DNA from: Bacteroidota bacterium
Lineage (GTDB): Bacteria; Bacteroidota; Bacteroidia; Bacteroidales; Prolixibacteraceae
DNA: 64,000 bases
Reading direction: 5' to 3'
Assembly (NCBI GenBank): GCA_024278975.1
Contig: JAJRSD010000039.1
Location: 62,001 to 126,000, forward strand
This document shows, one piece after another, positions 54,748-64,000 of the stretch; position 1 is the stretch's first letter; every line of letters begins with the position of its first letter. The translations under genes and the position numbers were made by a program. A model generated the notes under the pieces. The model was not told the origin of the DNA and did not search any database. It saw nothing but the letters and a program-made list of their open reading frames with translations.

Positions 54748-57303
54748 ATGATGCAAAACGAAGTATCTGTAAAGACTATGACAGGCAAAAAAATTTATTC
54801 ACAAGAAGAAGCAATTAGTGCCTCGCTCGAGTACTTCAAAGGTGACGATTTAGCAGCACGAGTTTGGGTAAATAAATATGCCCTAAAAGATTCGTTCGGA
54901 AATATTTTCGAACTTACGCCAAACGATATGCACAAACGTTTGGCGAAAGAAATTGCCCGAATCGAAAAACGGTATCCAAATCCTCTTACCGAAGATGAAA
55001 TATTTAACGTACTAAAAGAGTTCAAATATATTGTTCCACAGGGTGGACCGATGTCGGGTATTGGAAATAATTATCAGATAGGTTCATTGTCGAACTGTTT
55101 TGTTGTTGGGAATGACGGTAATTCAGATTCGTATGGCGGAATTATGAAAATAGATCAGGAGCAAGTTCAGTTAATGAAACGTCGTGGTGGAGTTGGTCAC
55201 GATTTATCACACATCCGCCCAAAAGGTTCGCCGGTAAAAAACTCGGCATTAACGTCAACCGGAATTGTTCCTTTTATGGAGCGCTATTCGAACTCCACAC
55301 GTGAAGTTGCCCAAGACGGACGGCGTGGTGCGTTAATGTTATCGGTTTCGGTAAAACATCCTGATTCGGGCAGTTTTATAGATGCTAAAATGGAGCAGGG
55401 AAAAGTAACCGGTGCAAATATCTCGGTTAAGTTGCAAGACGACTTTATGCAAGCATTAGAATCGGGAACACCATATACTCAGCAATATCCTGTTAATTCA
55501 GACAAACCAGTGTATCAAAAAGAAATTGATGCCAGTAAACTTTGGACAAAAATTGTGAAAAATGCCTGGCAGTCGGCCGAGCCGGGAATACTTTTTTGGG
55601 ATACAATTATTAAAGAATCGGTACCAGATTGTTATGCCGATTTGGGTTATCGCACTGTTTCAACTAATCCTTGTGGCGAAATTCCTCTTTGTCCGTACGA
55701 TAGTTGCAGGCTTTTGGCAATTAATCTTTATTCGTATGTAGATAATCCTTTCACCACTCAGGCAAAATTTAATTTCGGATTATTTAAAGAGCATGTACAT
55801 TATGCACAGCGGATAATGGACGATATTATTGATTTGGAGCTGGAAAAAATTGATGCTATTCTTGATAAAGTAAATTCGGACCCCGAAGATGAAAATATTA
55901 AATACACAGAGAAAAATTTATGGGAGAACATAAAACGTAAAGCTAAAGAAGGACGTAGAACCGGTGTTGGAATAACTGCGGAGGGCGATATGCTTGCAGC
56001 ACTTGGCTTACAATATGGAAGTGACAACGCTACCGACTTTGCCGAAGAAGTGCATAAAACTATAACACTCGAAGCTTATCGTTCGTCGGTTTATCTTGCA
56101 AAAGATCGCGGAGCATTTAGTATTTACGATAGTAAGCGAGAAGAGAATAATCCATTAATCAATCGCATTAAAAACGAGGATGCCGGGCTTTATGAGAAAA
56201 TGACAGAATATGGTCGGCGAAATATTGCACTGTTAACAATTGCACCAACCGGAACAACCAGTTTAATGACCCAAACCAGTTCGGGAATTGAACCTGTTTT
56301 TATGCCGGTTTATAAACGTCGTCGAAAAGTAAATCCAAACGATAAAAATGTTCGTGTTGATTTTGTTGATGAAATGGGCGATAACTGGGAAGAATACACC
56401 GTTTTCCATCATAAATTTAAAATATGGATGAGTATTAACGGGCATGAAACTAACCGTGACTATACTCAGGAGGAGCTTGATAAGTTGATTAAAATTTCGC
56501 CTTATCATAAAGCAACTGCAAACGATGTTGATTGGTTGGCGAAAGTAAGGATGCAGGGTAAAATACAGAAATGGGTTGACCACTCGATTAGTGTTACAAT
56601 AAATTTACCAGCCGATGCAAAAGAGGAGTTGGTTGGCCAGCTTTATGTTGAAGCGTGGAAAAGCGGATGTAAAGGAGTTACTGTTTATCGCGATGGTTCG
56701 CGTTCTGGAGTACTGGTTGCAAACGATGAAAAAGCAGATAAAAAAGGTGGTTCTTTCCCTACAAAACGTCCTGAAATATTGGAAGCCGATGTTGTTCGTT
56801 TTCAAAATAATAAGGATAAATGGATTGCATTTATGGGTGTAATAGACGGTAAACCTTACGAAATTTTCACTGGTCTGTCAGACGATGAAGATGGAATTTT
56901 ATTGCCACGTTCGGTTACAAAAGGATTTATTATAAAAAGCTGGGACGGCGATGAAGTTTCTCGTTATGATTTTCAGTACACAAATAAAAGAGGATATAAA
57001 ACTACCATTGAAGGACTTTCGCATAAGTTCAATCCGGTTTACTGGAACTATGCAAAACTTATTTCGGGAACATTAAGGCACGGAATGCCAATTCAAAAAG
57101 TGGTTGAGCTTGTTACAAGTTTGCAATTCGATAACGAAACTATTAACTCGTGGAAAGCCGGTGTTGCTCGCTCGCTTAAAAGGTACATTCCCAACGGAAC
57201 AATGGCCGACGATGCCAAATGCGAGGAGTGTGGTTCGAATGATGTGGTTTATCAGGAAGGTTGTTTAACCTGTTTAACCTGTGGGTGTTCTAAGTGTGGG
57301 TGA
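54748..57303 (+). CDS. nrdJ: adenosylcobalamin-dependent (class II) ribonucleotide reductase
   Basis: 851 residues; reduces ribonucleotides to deoxyribonucleotides using B12 and independently of oxygen. Seen: GNNYQIGSLSNCFVVGN near residue 110, MKRRGGVGHDLSHIRP, the active-site STNPCGEIPLCPYDSC near 308, and APTGTTSLMTQTSSGIEPVF. The C-terminus has a cysteine-rich zinc-ribbon (CEECGSNDVVYQEGCLTCLT then CGCSKCG), the usual redox-active tail. No ATP cone is evident at the N-terminus. Together with mutAB it shows B12 dependence. The gene converges with rodA. Confidence 0.96.
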   Translation: MMQNEVSVKTMTGKKIYSQEEAISASLEYFKGDDLAARVWVNKYALKDSFGNIFELTPNDMHKRLAKEIARIEKRYPNPLTEDEIFNVLKEFKYIVPQGGPMSGIGNNYQIGSLSNCFVVGNDGNSDSYGGIMKIDQEQVQLMKRRGGVGHDLSHIRPKGSPVKNSALTSTGIVPFMERYSNSTREVAQDGRRGALMLSVSVKHPDSGSFIDAKMEQGKVTGANISVKLQDDFMQALESGTPYTQQYPVNSDKPVYQKEIDASKLWTKIVKNAWQSAEPGILFWDTIIKESVPDCYADLGYRTVSTNPCGEIPLCPYDSCRLLAINLYSYVDNPFTTQAKFNFGLFKEHVHYAQRIMDDIIDLELEKIDAILDKVNSDPEDENIKYTEKNLWENIKRKAKEGRRTGVGITAEGDMLAALGLQYGSDNATDFAEEVHKTITLEAYRSSVYLAKDRGAFSIYDSKREENNPLINRIKNEDAGLYEKMTEYGRRNIALLTIAPTGTTSLMTQTSSGIEPVFMPVYKRRRKVNPNDKNVRVDFVDEMGDNWEEYTVFHHKFKIWMSINGHETNRDYTQEELDKLIKISPYHKATANDVDWLAKVRMQGKIQKWVDHSISVTINLPADAKEELVGQLYVEAWKSGCKGVTVYRDGSRSGVLVANDEKADKKGGSFPTKRPEILEADVVRFQNNKDKWIAFMGVIDGKPYEIFTGLSDDEDGILLPRSVTKGFIIKSWDGDEVSRYDFQYTNKRGYKTTIEGLSHKFNPVYWNYAKLISGTLRHGMPIQKVVELVTSLQFDNETINSWKAGVARSLKRYIPNGTMADDAKCEECGSNDVVYQEGCLTCLTCGCSKCG

Positions 57304-57415
57304 TAAAACCAACTCTTCAAAAAGAAGGCGAAAAATAAAACTTTTCAAATATACAAAAATCAGGGAGATAATAAAAAGATATTAACATGCTATCAGGCTA
57401 CTAAACCGGCAGCTA

Positions 57416-58837
57416 TTAAAATTGGTCAAACCGGCTGGCATCTAACCTGATAAAAATAAAAAGTAGAATTGTGAACGACCAAAGTGAAGATCCGCCATAA
57501 CTAAAAAATGGTAATGGAATACCTATTACAGGCATCAATCCAATGGTCATACCAATGTTTACCATAAAATGGAAGAATAAAATAACTGCTACGGAATAGC
57601 CGTAAATTCGCGAGAACCCAGAACGTTGACGTTCGGCCAACCAAATCAGTCGCATCAGCAAAAACAGAAATAGAGCAATTACGACAGAAGTACCCGCAAA
57701 CCCCCACTCTTCGCCAACAGTGCAGAAAATAAAATCGGTACTTTGTTCAGGCACAAAATCGAATTTGGTCTGCGTTCCCTTTAAATATCCTTTACCCCAG
57801 ATACCGCCCGAGCCAATTGCAATTTTGCTTTGGTTTACATTGTATCCTGCACCCAGTAGATCAGACTCGATACCCAGTAATTCGTTAATGCGCGCCTGAT
57901 GATGTGATTCTAAAAAATTTTCGAACCCATAATCAACTGAAAGTGTAAACATAATAGATCCTAAAAATACCAATGAGATTATACTGTAATTACGTAGTCG
58001 TTTTTGTAAACTTATCAGCAAAATTACTACCGAACCAAGTATAGAGCCTGCCACTAAAATATCTGCAAAACTGTACTCTTTTTCAACAAATAAATTTAGC
58101 ACAAAAAACAGTGTAGTACTAATTAAATATGCGGCAAAAACACGCCCAAACTGAACAAGTTTTGTACTGAAAATTAAGAATACTAACAGAGTAACTCCAG
58201 TTAATACAGTGTAAAGTGTAAGAGGCGAAATTACCAAAGCTAGCACAAAAAGTATCGCTATTAACGACCCAACAAATAATACAATACCTGATAATCCTTC
58301 GCGATAAAGTACCAAAACAAATGCGAAATATACCAGTGCAGAGCCGGTGTCGTTTTGTAATAAAATGAATATTACCGGTGTAAAAATTATTGCTGCAATA
58401 ATTCCGAGAGATTTTAATTTATGGATTTTAAACCCAAAAGTACTCATGTAACGCGCCAGCACAAGTGCCGTTGCAAACTTCATAAATTCTGATGGTTGAA
58501 AACCAAAACTTCCAATTGTAAACCACGATCGCGCCCCGTTTATTTCTTTACCTACAAATAGAACCAGTATCAGCAAAAAAATAAGTATTCCGTATAAAAT
58601 ATAGGAGAAGAAAACATAAAAATTTGTATCGATAATAAGTATTGTAAAGGCAAAAACAAAGGCAGCACCAATCCAAATTAGCTGTTTCCCGTAACGTTGC
58701 GAGGTGTCGAAAATGCTTTGAAATTCTTCGTTATAAGCGGCAGCATAAATATTTAACCAACCCATAAAAACTAACAACATAAATAACAGGATGGTTATCC
58801 AGTCGATATTTGCCCATATATTGTTACGTTTTGCCAT
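57416..58837 (-). CDS. rodA: rod-shape SEDS glycosyltransferase RodA
   Basis: 473 residues with 10 or more membrane helices. The SEDS signatures are RSWFTIGSFGFQPSEFMKFA, FILLQNDTGSALVYFAF, AIGSGGIWGKGYLKGTQTKFD and FVPEQSTDFIFCTVGEEWGF, ending GIPLPFFSYGGSSLWSF. RodA polymerises glycan strands during elongation with PBP2. Longer than enterobacterial RodA (370), with additional helices near residues 195-300. It directly abuts mrdA (stop and start adjacent). Confidence 0.96.
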   Translation of the reverse strand: MAKRNNIWANIDWITILLFMLLVFMGWLNIYAAAYNEEFQSIFDTSQRYGKQLIWIGAAFVFAFTILIIDTNFYVFFSYILYGILIFLLILVLFVGKEINGARSWFTIGSFGFQPSEFMKFATALVLARYMSTFGFKIHKLKSLGIIAAIIFTPVIFILLQNDTGSALVYFAFVLVLYREGLSGIVLFVGSLIAILFVLALVISPLTLYTVLTGVTLLVFLIFSTKLVQFGRVFAAYLISTTLFFVLNLFVEKEYSFADILVAGSILGSVVILLISLQKRLRNYSIISLVFLGSIMFTLSVDYGFENFLESHHQARINELLGIESDLLGAGYNVNQSKIAIGSGGIWGKGYLKGTQTKFDFVPEQSTDFIFCTVGEEWGFAGTSVVIALFLFLLMRLIWLAERQRSGFSRIYGYSVAVILFFHFMVNIGMTIGLMPVIGIPLPFFSYGGSSLWSFTILLFIFIRLDASRFDQF

Positions 58838-60655
58838 CTATTTTGGTTGAATAGGATTTAATAAATTGGCATCAATCATTCTCTTCTCAATATATTTTCT
58901 TCGTGTCGAGATTGAATCTGTCAGATATCTTTCAACCATTAAACTTGCCATTGGCGCGGCATAACGAGAACCCCAGACACCATTTTCGACATAAACAAAA
59001 ATTGCTATCTCTGGATTTTCGCGTGGCGCAAATGCAACAAAAACCGAATGGTCGGAACCATGATTATTCTCGACTGTTCCCGTTTTTCCGCACATCTCAA
59101 TCTTTGGTATTTTTGAAGTATATACAAGATTAGTATTATGAACAGTTTGCGACATCCCTTCAATTACAGGTTCAAAGTATTTTTTATCAATTTGCACTTC
59201 ATGCTTAATTTTAAAACTTTGCGAAATGGTATCATTTTCAATTTCTTTTATAATATGAGGTTTAAAATAGTAGCCACGATTTGCAAGAATTGCCCCATAA
59301 TTTGCCATCTGTAAAGGTGTAACTCCCAGCTCTCCCTGCCCAATCGCGAGCGAACGCACAGTCAACGCATTCCAGTGTCCCTTGCCGTAAATTTTATTAT
59401 AATCTGCTTCCGTTGGTAAGTCTCCTTTAAGTCCGTTGGAGAAATCGCTGCTTATATTCTGTCCAACTCCAAAACTGGCAACATAATCGTGCCATGCATT
59501 AAATCCTTCAGCCGATGTTTTTGAGTTGTTTATTATAGCCCGGAAAGTATTCCATAAAAAAGCATTGCATGACTCACGAATTGCCTGTACAACATTTGTT
59601 GGAGTAACATGGTTGTGTGTACAACGAATTGGTCTCGAATCTTTTCCAGAACAGGTAAATCTGGAGTTTGTATTAATTGCATGTTCCTGCAACCCGATTA
59701 ATACATTCATAGGTTTAAAAGTTGAACCTGGCGGATATTTTGCCTGCAACGATCTGTTAAAAAGTGGTTTTAAAGTGTCGGCTAAAAGTTTCGAGTAATT
59801 CTTCCCACGCACCCTTCCAACCAAAAGTCCGGGGTCGTATGTTGGTGCGCTAACAATTGCCAGCACTTCACCGGTTGCGGGCTCGATTGCAACTACACTT
59901 CCCTTTTTATTTTGAAACAGTTGTTCTGCATATAATTGTAAATCTAAATCGAGGGTAGAAGTTATGTTCTTACCTATTTGTGCAGGAATATCTTCCTTAC
60001 CATCACGATAACTTCCTTGCAAACGGTTATGTACATCAACCAAATTCTTTTTTACTCCTTTAACTCCGCGAAGTTGTTTTTCGTATGTTTTTTCAATTCC
60101 GCTAACTCCAATATAATCGCCGGATTTATAATACTTATCTTTTTTAATATCGCGATTTGATACTTCGCCCACATAACCTAAAGCATGCGCTGCTGCAGTA
60201 GTTGAATATTCGCGTAACGTTCTCGATTGTGTGCGAAACCCCTGGAATTTATATAATTGCTCCTTTAAAACTGCAAATCTTTCGGGCGAAATTTGTTTAA
60301 TTAAAATTGAAGGTTTGTATGGTGAATACTTTGTTGCTTTTTTAATTCCTACATCCAGATCTTCAATCGAAATATCCAACAAATTACAAAACAGGGTAGT
60401 ATCGAATTTGGTAACTTCGCGTGGTGTGATTAATAAATCGTAAGCTGTTTTATTGTAAACGAGAAGTTTTCCGTTTCGGTCGAAAACCAAACCACGAGCC
60501 GGATATTGCGTTACTTCGCGTAATACATTGTTTGTTGCGTATTGCTTATATGTAGGGTCGAGAACCTGTAGTCTGAACAGGCTGATAATAAATATTAATC
60601 CAATGACACCGAAAACGGCTAACACTACAAATCTACGTTTTGAAGAAACTTTCAC
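58838..60655 (-). CDS. mrdA: penicillin-binding protein 2 (transpeptidase)
   Basis: 605 residues. One N-terminal membrane helix (FVVLAVFGVIGLIFIISLF) then the dimerisation domain (YPARGLVFDRNGKLLVYNKT). The transpeptidase has SxxK as KYPPGSTFKPMNV near 307, SxN as RESCNAFLW near 363, and KTG as MCGKTGTVENNHG near 525. Cross-links peptidoglycan in elongating cells as partner of RodA. The N-terminus is the usual place for interaction with MreC. mreD starts 10 bases upstream. Confidence 0.96.
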   Translation of the reverse strand: MKVSSKRRFVVLAVFGVIGLIFIISLFRLQVLDPTYKQYATNNVLREVTQYPARGLVFDRNGKLLVYNKTAYDLLITPREVTKFDTTLFCNLLDISIEDLDVGIKKATKYSPYKPSILIKQISPERFAVLKEQLYKFQGFRTQSRTLREYSTTAAAHALGYVGEVSNRDIKKDKYYKSGDYIGVSGIEKTYEKQLRGVKGVKKNLVDVHNRLQGSYRDGKEDIPAQIGKNITSTLDLDLQLYAEQLFQNKKGSVVAIEPATGEVLAIVSAPTYDPGLLVGRVRGKNYSKLLADTLKPLFNRSLQAKYPPGSTFKPMNVLIGLQEHAINTNSRFTCSGKDSRPIRCTHNHVTPTNVVQAIRESCNAFLWNTFRAIINNSKTSAEGFNAWHDYVASFGVGQNISSDFSNGLKGDLPTEADYNKIYGKGHWNALTVRSLAIGQGELGVTPLQMANYGAILANRGYYFKPHIIKEIENDTISQSFKIKHEVQIDKKYFEPVIEGMSQTVHNTNLVYTSKIPKIEMCGKTGTVENNHGSDHSVFVAFAPRENPEIAIFVYVENGVWGSRYAAPMASLMVERYLTDSISTRRKYIEKRMIDANLLNPIQPK

Positions 60656-60665
60656 CCTGAAATAT

Positions 60666-61175
60666 TTAATCTCTAAAAACTATTAACTGACTTAGAATAA
60701 TCACAAATATCGAAAATACCGAACTTAAAAACATACGAAATAATGTACCCAGGAAGTTGGAAAATGTAAAGACTTCGAGATAAAACAGAACCGTATGGTG
60801 AATGACAACCATAATAGTTATGTATTTTAAAAACCAACTGATTTTGGTTTGCATCAACCCGGGATAATCGCTCATATCCTCTTCGCGGCTTGAAATTAAG
60901 CGAATTACAAATGGTCGTAAGTAAGCTGCAAACACAGTTGCAAAAGCATGAACTCCCAAACTGTTTGAAAAAATATCGACTGTAATTCCGATTAAAAAAG
61001 CCATAACAAGAACAACATAACGAGGAGAACTTAATGGAAGTAAAAGAACGAACAAAATATAGATATACGGATTTACAAAACCACTAAACTGAATGTGGTT
61101 CAGCACTAAAACCTGCGTTAATACCAGGCCTGTAAACATTAATCCGTATTTAATTATCTGCCGACCCATTTTCAA
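60666..61175 (-). CDS. mreD: rod shape-determining membrane protein MreD
   Basis: 169 residues with about five membrane helices (MFTGLVLTQVLVLNHIQFSG, YIYILFVLLLPLSSPRYVVL, VMAFLIGITVDIFSNSLGV). Short and poorly conserved as a family, but its place between mreC and mrdA is diagnostic. The start overlaps the end of mreC by 26 bases, so translation is probably coupled. An alternative ATG lies two codons downstream. Confidence 0.88.
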   Translation of the reverse strand: MKMGRQIIKYGLMFTGLVLTQVLVLNHIQFSGFVNPYIYILFVLLLPLSSPRYVVLVMAFLIGITVDIFSNSLGVHAFATVFAAYLRPFVIRLISSREEDMSDYPGLMQTKISWFLKYITIMVVIHHTVLFYLEVFTFSNFLGTLFRMFLSSVFSIFVIILSQLIVFRD

Positions 61176-61995
61176 TCAGATTATTTAATTTGTACAATTG
61201 TGCTTTATCCAAATTGTCAATCACTTCGACATAATGAATAGATTTAAAATCGGTAGCAAGTTTTATATTTATCTGATAAAAACTCTCACCTTTGGGTTGT
61301 TCGAAAGAGTGAACTGTTCCAATTAATATTCCCTCGGGAAAAACAGCCGAATAACTGCTGGTAACAATTGTGTCGCCAACGGCAATTTCAACATGAAATG
61401 GTATTTCCTTTAGTTTTGCCATTTGGTAATCGCCGCCACTCCATTCAACCGGACCAAAATAACCACTCTTTTTAAGCTTTGCAGATGCTCCCCATCTTTT
61501 ATTCAACACCGAAAAACCCATTGCATAATTTTCTGAAACAGCAACAACAACTCCAACAATTCCCTCTGGCGAAACAATTCCCATGTCTGGTTTTACACCA
61601 TCTTTTCGTCCTTTGTTAAGGGTAATATAATTCAACACTTTATTAACTGAATTATTGATTACGTGAGCCGAGATATATCTGTAATTAGAGTTTGATTGAA
61701 TAAAATTAGATGAAACAGAATCTGTTGTATTGGCCGTTTGAGACGATGGTAAGGCAGGCGATTTAAGTTTTGCATTTTCTTCGGCCAGACTTTGGTTTAC
61801 TTTTGCCAGTGCAAAATACTTTATAACAGAATGAAAAGAGTTATAAACCGATGCTGTTATTTGGTTCGATGAATTCAGGTATTGAACTCTCTGGTATTTG
61901 TTAAAATTAAAAACAAATAATAACGAAACTACTTCTAATAAAAGAAAAAGAAGAAAAGCGTAATTCTTTATTAAATACCTGAGCAGACTTCTCAT
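61150..61995 (-). CDS. mreC: rod shape-determining protein MreC
   Basis: 281 residues: a membrane anchor (KNYAFLLFLLLEVVSLLFVF), a helix around KVNQSLAEENAKLKSP, then the periplasmic double beta-barrel (YITLNKGRKDGVKPDMGIVS, PEGIVGVVVAVSENYAMGF, VGDTIVTSSYSAVFPEGILIG). It activates PBP2 and links it to MreB. The start MRSLLRYLIKNY sits 21 bases after mreB. Confidence 0.94.
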   Translation of the reverse strand: MRSLLRYLIKNYAFLLFLLLEVVSLLFVFNFNKYQRVQYLNSSNQITASVYNSFHSVIKYFALAKVNQSLAEENAKLKSPALPSSQTANTTDSVSSNFIQSNSNYRYISAHVINNSVNKVLNYITLNKGRKDGVKPDMGIVSPEGIVGVVVAVSENYAMGFSVLNKRWGASAKLKKSGYFGPVEWSGGDYQMAKLKEIPFHVEIAVGDTIVTSSYSAVFPEGILIGTVHSFEQPKGESFYQINIKLATDFKSIHYVEVIDNLDKAQLYKLNNLIENGSADN

Positions 61996-62016
61996 CGCTT
62001 AAAAATATTCTAACTT

Positions 62017-63039
62017 TTATCGAATCAGGAATGAGAAATTATCCACGTTTTTCAAAGCGATTCCTGTTCCACGAACTACTGCGCGTAAAGGGTCTTCGGC
62101 AATATGAAACGGAATACCGATTTTATCGGTTAATCTTTTATCGAGTCCTTTTAAGAGAGCGCCACCACCTGCCAGCCAAATTCCTTTTACCACAATATCG
62201 GCATATAATTCAGGCGGAGTTTGTTCCAATGCACTTAAAACCGCAGTCTCAATTTTCGAGATTGATTTTTCGAGACAGTGTGCAATTTCCTGATACGAAA
62301 CCGGAACTTCAATTGGTAAAGCTGTCATTTGGTTTGGTCCCTGAACCACATAATCTTGCGGTGGCTCTTGCAGTTGCGAAAGTGCTGACCCAACATGAAT
62401 TTTAATCTCTTCCGCTGTACGCTCACCAATTTTAATGTTGTGCTGATGGCGCATATATTCCATTATATCGGCGGTTAAATCGTCGCCGGCAATTCTTATG
62501 GATTTGTTGGTAACAATACCACCCAGCGAAATTACCGCGATTTCTGTTGTTCCGCCACCGATATCAACAACCATATTTCCTTCCGGTGCTTCAACATCTA
62601 ATCCAATACCAATTGCTGCGGCAAGAGGTTCGTAAATCATATAAACATCGCGTCCTCCGGCATGTTCCGATGAGTCGCGCACCGCACGAATCTCAACTTC
62701 GGTACTTCCCGACGGAATTGCAATAACTATTTTCAGTGCCGGAGAAAACATTCTTGGCTTTGGGTTTATCATTTTTATCAATCCCCGAATCATCTGTTCC
62801 GCAGCGTTAAAATCGGCAATCACACCATCGCGTAGCGGGCGGATTGTTTTTAAATTAGCGTGCGTTTTTCCTTGCATTTGCTTGGCTTTTTCGCCAATTG
62901 CAACCATCTTTTCGGTTTTTAAATCGATGGCAACAATAGACGGTTCGTCAACCACAATTTTATCATTATGAATGATAATAGTATTTGCAGTCCCAAGGTC
63001 CATTGCAATCTCTTGCGTTAAAAATGAAAATAGTCCCAT
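62017..63039 (-). CDS. mreB: actin-like rod shape-determining protein MreB
   Basis: 340 residues; the cytoplasmic filament that guides cell elongation. Actin-fold phosphate motifs: EIAMDLGTANTIIIHNDKIV near 10-30, VVDIGGGTTEIAVISLGG near 157, adenosine motif WLAGGGALLKGLDKRL near 290. Nothing unusual. The upstream gap to purH is only 42 bases and holds TTGACGCTTTTATATAG but no TAnnTTTG element, so the gene may depend on purH transcription. Confidence 0.97.
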   Translation of the reverse strand: MGLFSFLTQEIAMDLGTANTIIIHNDKIVVDEPSIVAIDLKTEKMVAIGEKAKQMQGKTHANLKTIRPLRDGVIADFNAAEQMIRGLIKMINPKPRMFSPALKIVIAIPSGSTEVEIRAVRDSSEHAGGRDVYMIYEPLAAAIGIGLDVEAPEGNMVVDIGGGTTEIAVISLGGIVTNKSIRIAGDDLTADIMEYMRHQHNIKIGERTAEEIKIHVGSALSQLQEPPQDYVVQGPNQMTALPIEVPVSYQEIAHCLEKSISKIETAVLSALEQTPPELYADIVVKGIWLAGGGALLKGLDKRLTDKIGIPFHIAEDPLRAVVRGTGIALKNVDNFSFLIR

Positions 63040-63081
63040 ATAAATTTACTGTTTATCTATATAAAAGCGTCAAAAAAAATT

Positions 63082-64000
63082 CTAATGTTTAAAATGTCTT
63101 CTCGCGGTAAATGCCATTGCAATACCATATTCGTTGCATGCCTCAATTACCTCTTTGTCGCGAATACTGCCACCCGGTTCAACAATATATTTTACTCCGT
63201 ATTCGTTGGCTGCTTCAATACTATCGCGGAAAGGGAAAAATGCATCCGAAATCAGAATCGAGTTTTTAATATCAACTCCCTCTTTCATATTAAAACGTGG
63301 CATTGTTAAATTCTTCAAACTATCTAAACGGTTGGGTTGCCCCATTCCTGCACCGGTTAACCAAAACGAACCATTTTCGCCTTCAGAAACAACTGCAATA
63401 GCATTACTTTTTAGATGTTTGCAAGCGGTAATCCCAAATTTTGCAAGGTTTACTTTTGTCGAATCGAACTCTTTTGCAGTTACAGTTTCCAGTTTAGAAT
63501 CCATTCCCTCATCTTCGTCCTGCACCAACATTCCTCCACTTACCGAACGATATAATTTCTCATTTGTTATCTCATTTTTTATAGGAATAACAAGTACTCG
63601 CAGGTTTTTCTTTTTACTGAAAACTTCTAAAGCTTCATCGGTAAAAGCTGGTGCCATTACAATTTCGATAAACTTTTTAGCAAACCACTGAGCAACCTCT
63701 TTTGTAACGGTATCGGTAAAAAACAGGATACTTCCAAAAGCACTAATCGGGTCGCCTGCCCACGCCATTTCCAACGACTGCATAATATCTCCGCTAACTG
63801 CCAGCCCACACGGATTAAGGTGTTTTATAACCGAAACAGCAACTTTATTATCGATATGATTTACCGAATGAAAAGCATCGCTCGATGATTTCCATGCTGC
63901 ATCGGCATCGAGCATATTGTTGTACGAGAGTGCTTTGCCTTGTAAAACTTCTGCATCGGCCAAAGTAATATTGCCCGGTGTATTTTTAAATTTAAAGAAA
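63082..64000 (-). CDS. purH: bifunctional purine synthesis protein PurH, C-terminal part (runs off the window)
   Basis: About 306 codons are visible, the AICAR formyltransferase domain of the bifunctional AICAR transformylase/IMP cyclohydrolase. Seen: NTPGNITLADAEVLQGKALS, NMLDADAAWKSS, VIKHLNPCGLAVS, AWAGDPISAFGSILFF, SNAIAVVSEGENGSFWLTGA, GMGQPNRLDSL, ISDAFFPFRDSIEAANEYGV, and the C-terminus GIAMAFTARRHFKH. The N-terminal cyclohydrolase domain lies to the right of the window. Frame intact to base 64000. Its position ahead of mreBCD is common in Bacteroidota. Confidence 0.96.
   Translation of the reverse strand, partial: FFKFKNTPGNITLADAEVLQGKALSYNNMLDADAAWKSSSDAFHSVNHIDNKVAVSVIKHLNPCGLAVSGDIMQSLEMAWAGDPISAFGSILFFTDTVTKEVAQWFAKKFIEIVMAPAFTDEALEVFSKKKNLRVLVIPIKNEITNEKLYRSVSGGMLVQDEDEGMDSKLETVTAKEFDSTKVNLAKFGITACKHLKSNAIAVVSEGENGSFWLTGAGMGQPNRLDSLKNLTMPRFNMKEGVDIKNSILISDAFFPFRDSIEAANEYGVKYIVEPGGSIRDKEVIEACNEYGIAMAFTARRHFKH

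Overview
This AT-rich window (roughly 38-40% GC by eye) comes from a member of the Bacteroidota, most likely a Bacteroidales/Marinilabiliales-type marine or sediment heterotroph. That placement is inference. It rests on repeated promoters of the Bacteroidota form (TTG or TTTG, 18-20 bases, TAnnTTTG), weak Shine-Dalgarno use, a very long lysine-rich IF-2, the purH-mreBCD-mrdA-rodA order, a two-subunit methylmalonyl-CoA mutase, a B12-dependent ribonucleotide reductase and a cysteate synthase of the sulfonolipid type. No rRNA, tRNA or CRISPR array was recognised.

Layout. 1-1991: 5' part of ileS, carrying an in-frame repeat-like insertion. 1992-6419: a decayed outer-membrane-protein gene, dxs, a sensor kinase and an AcpH-like phosphodiesterase. 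6509-10727: mutA-mutB with a palindromic repeat between them. 10831-17801: a decayed barrel gene, a small membrane protein, metG, and a rightward run of a HAD phosphatase, a frameshifted LD-carboxypeptidase, YraN, MmcQ, a C1 peptidase and an S4 protein. 17879-20545: ceramidase-like protein with a propeller. 20803-27830: an accessory island with a 1611-residue exonuclease-RecQ-UvrD fusion, a truncated DUF1016 gene and an ECF sigma/membrane-protein pair. These are separated by two inverted-ended elements and one half copy that share GCTAAC...TATACGTAATGCGGGA ends. 27869-33116: a leftward carbohydrate-type cluster (Tat-type DegT aminotransferase, Gfo/Idh oxidoreductase, esterase) interrupted by mazEF. 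33482-38406: the infB-nusA-rimP operon with promoter and terminator. 38725-42871: SDR, SGNH hydrolase, a truncated methyltransferase-family gene, and a PstI/BsuBI-type modification gene beside a deleted restriction gene. 42914-48845: a DoxX-TIM-barrel fusion, an alpha/beta-hydrolase-SGNH fusion, cysteate synthase and a DUF4143 ATPase. 48999-57303: lipoprotein beta-galactosidase, an ORF6N remnant, a lycopene-cyclase-domain protein, waaA and nrdJ. 57416-64000: rodA, mrdA, mreD, mreC, mreB and the 3' part of purH.

How the genes work together. The backbone is housekeeping: cell shape and elongation (mreBCD, PBP2, RodA), translation (ileS, metG, rimP-nusA-infB), isoprenoid and carotenoid supply (dxs, lycopene cyclase), LPS core (waaA), and B12-dependent propionate and deoxynucleotide metabolism. 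The most unusual part is 20.8-27.8 kb. There, genes of probable defence or mobile character are punctuated by repeated structured elements that abut gene ends, and one element supplies the stop codon of a truncated gene. Several other loci are decaying (two outer-membrane genes, LD-carboxypeptidase, restriction endonuclease, ORF6N, isoprenylcysteine-methyltransferase-like gene), so this genome region has recently been reshaped.
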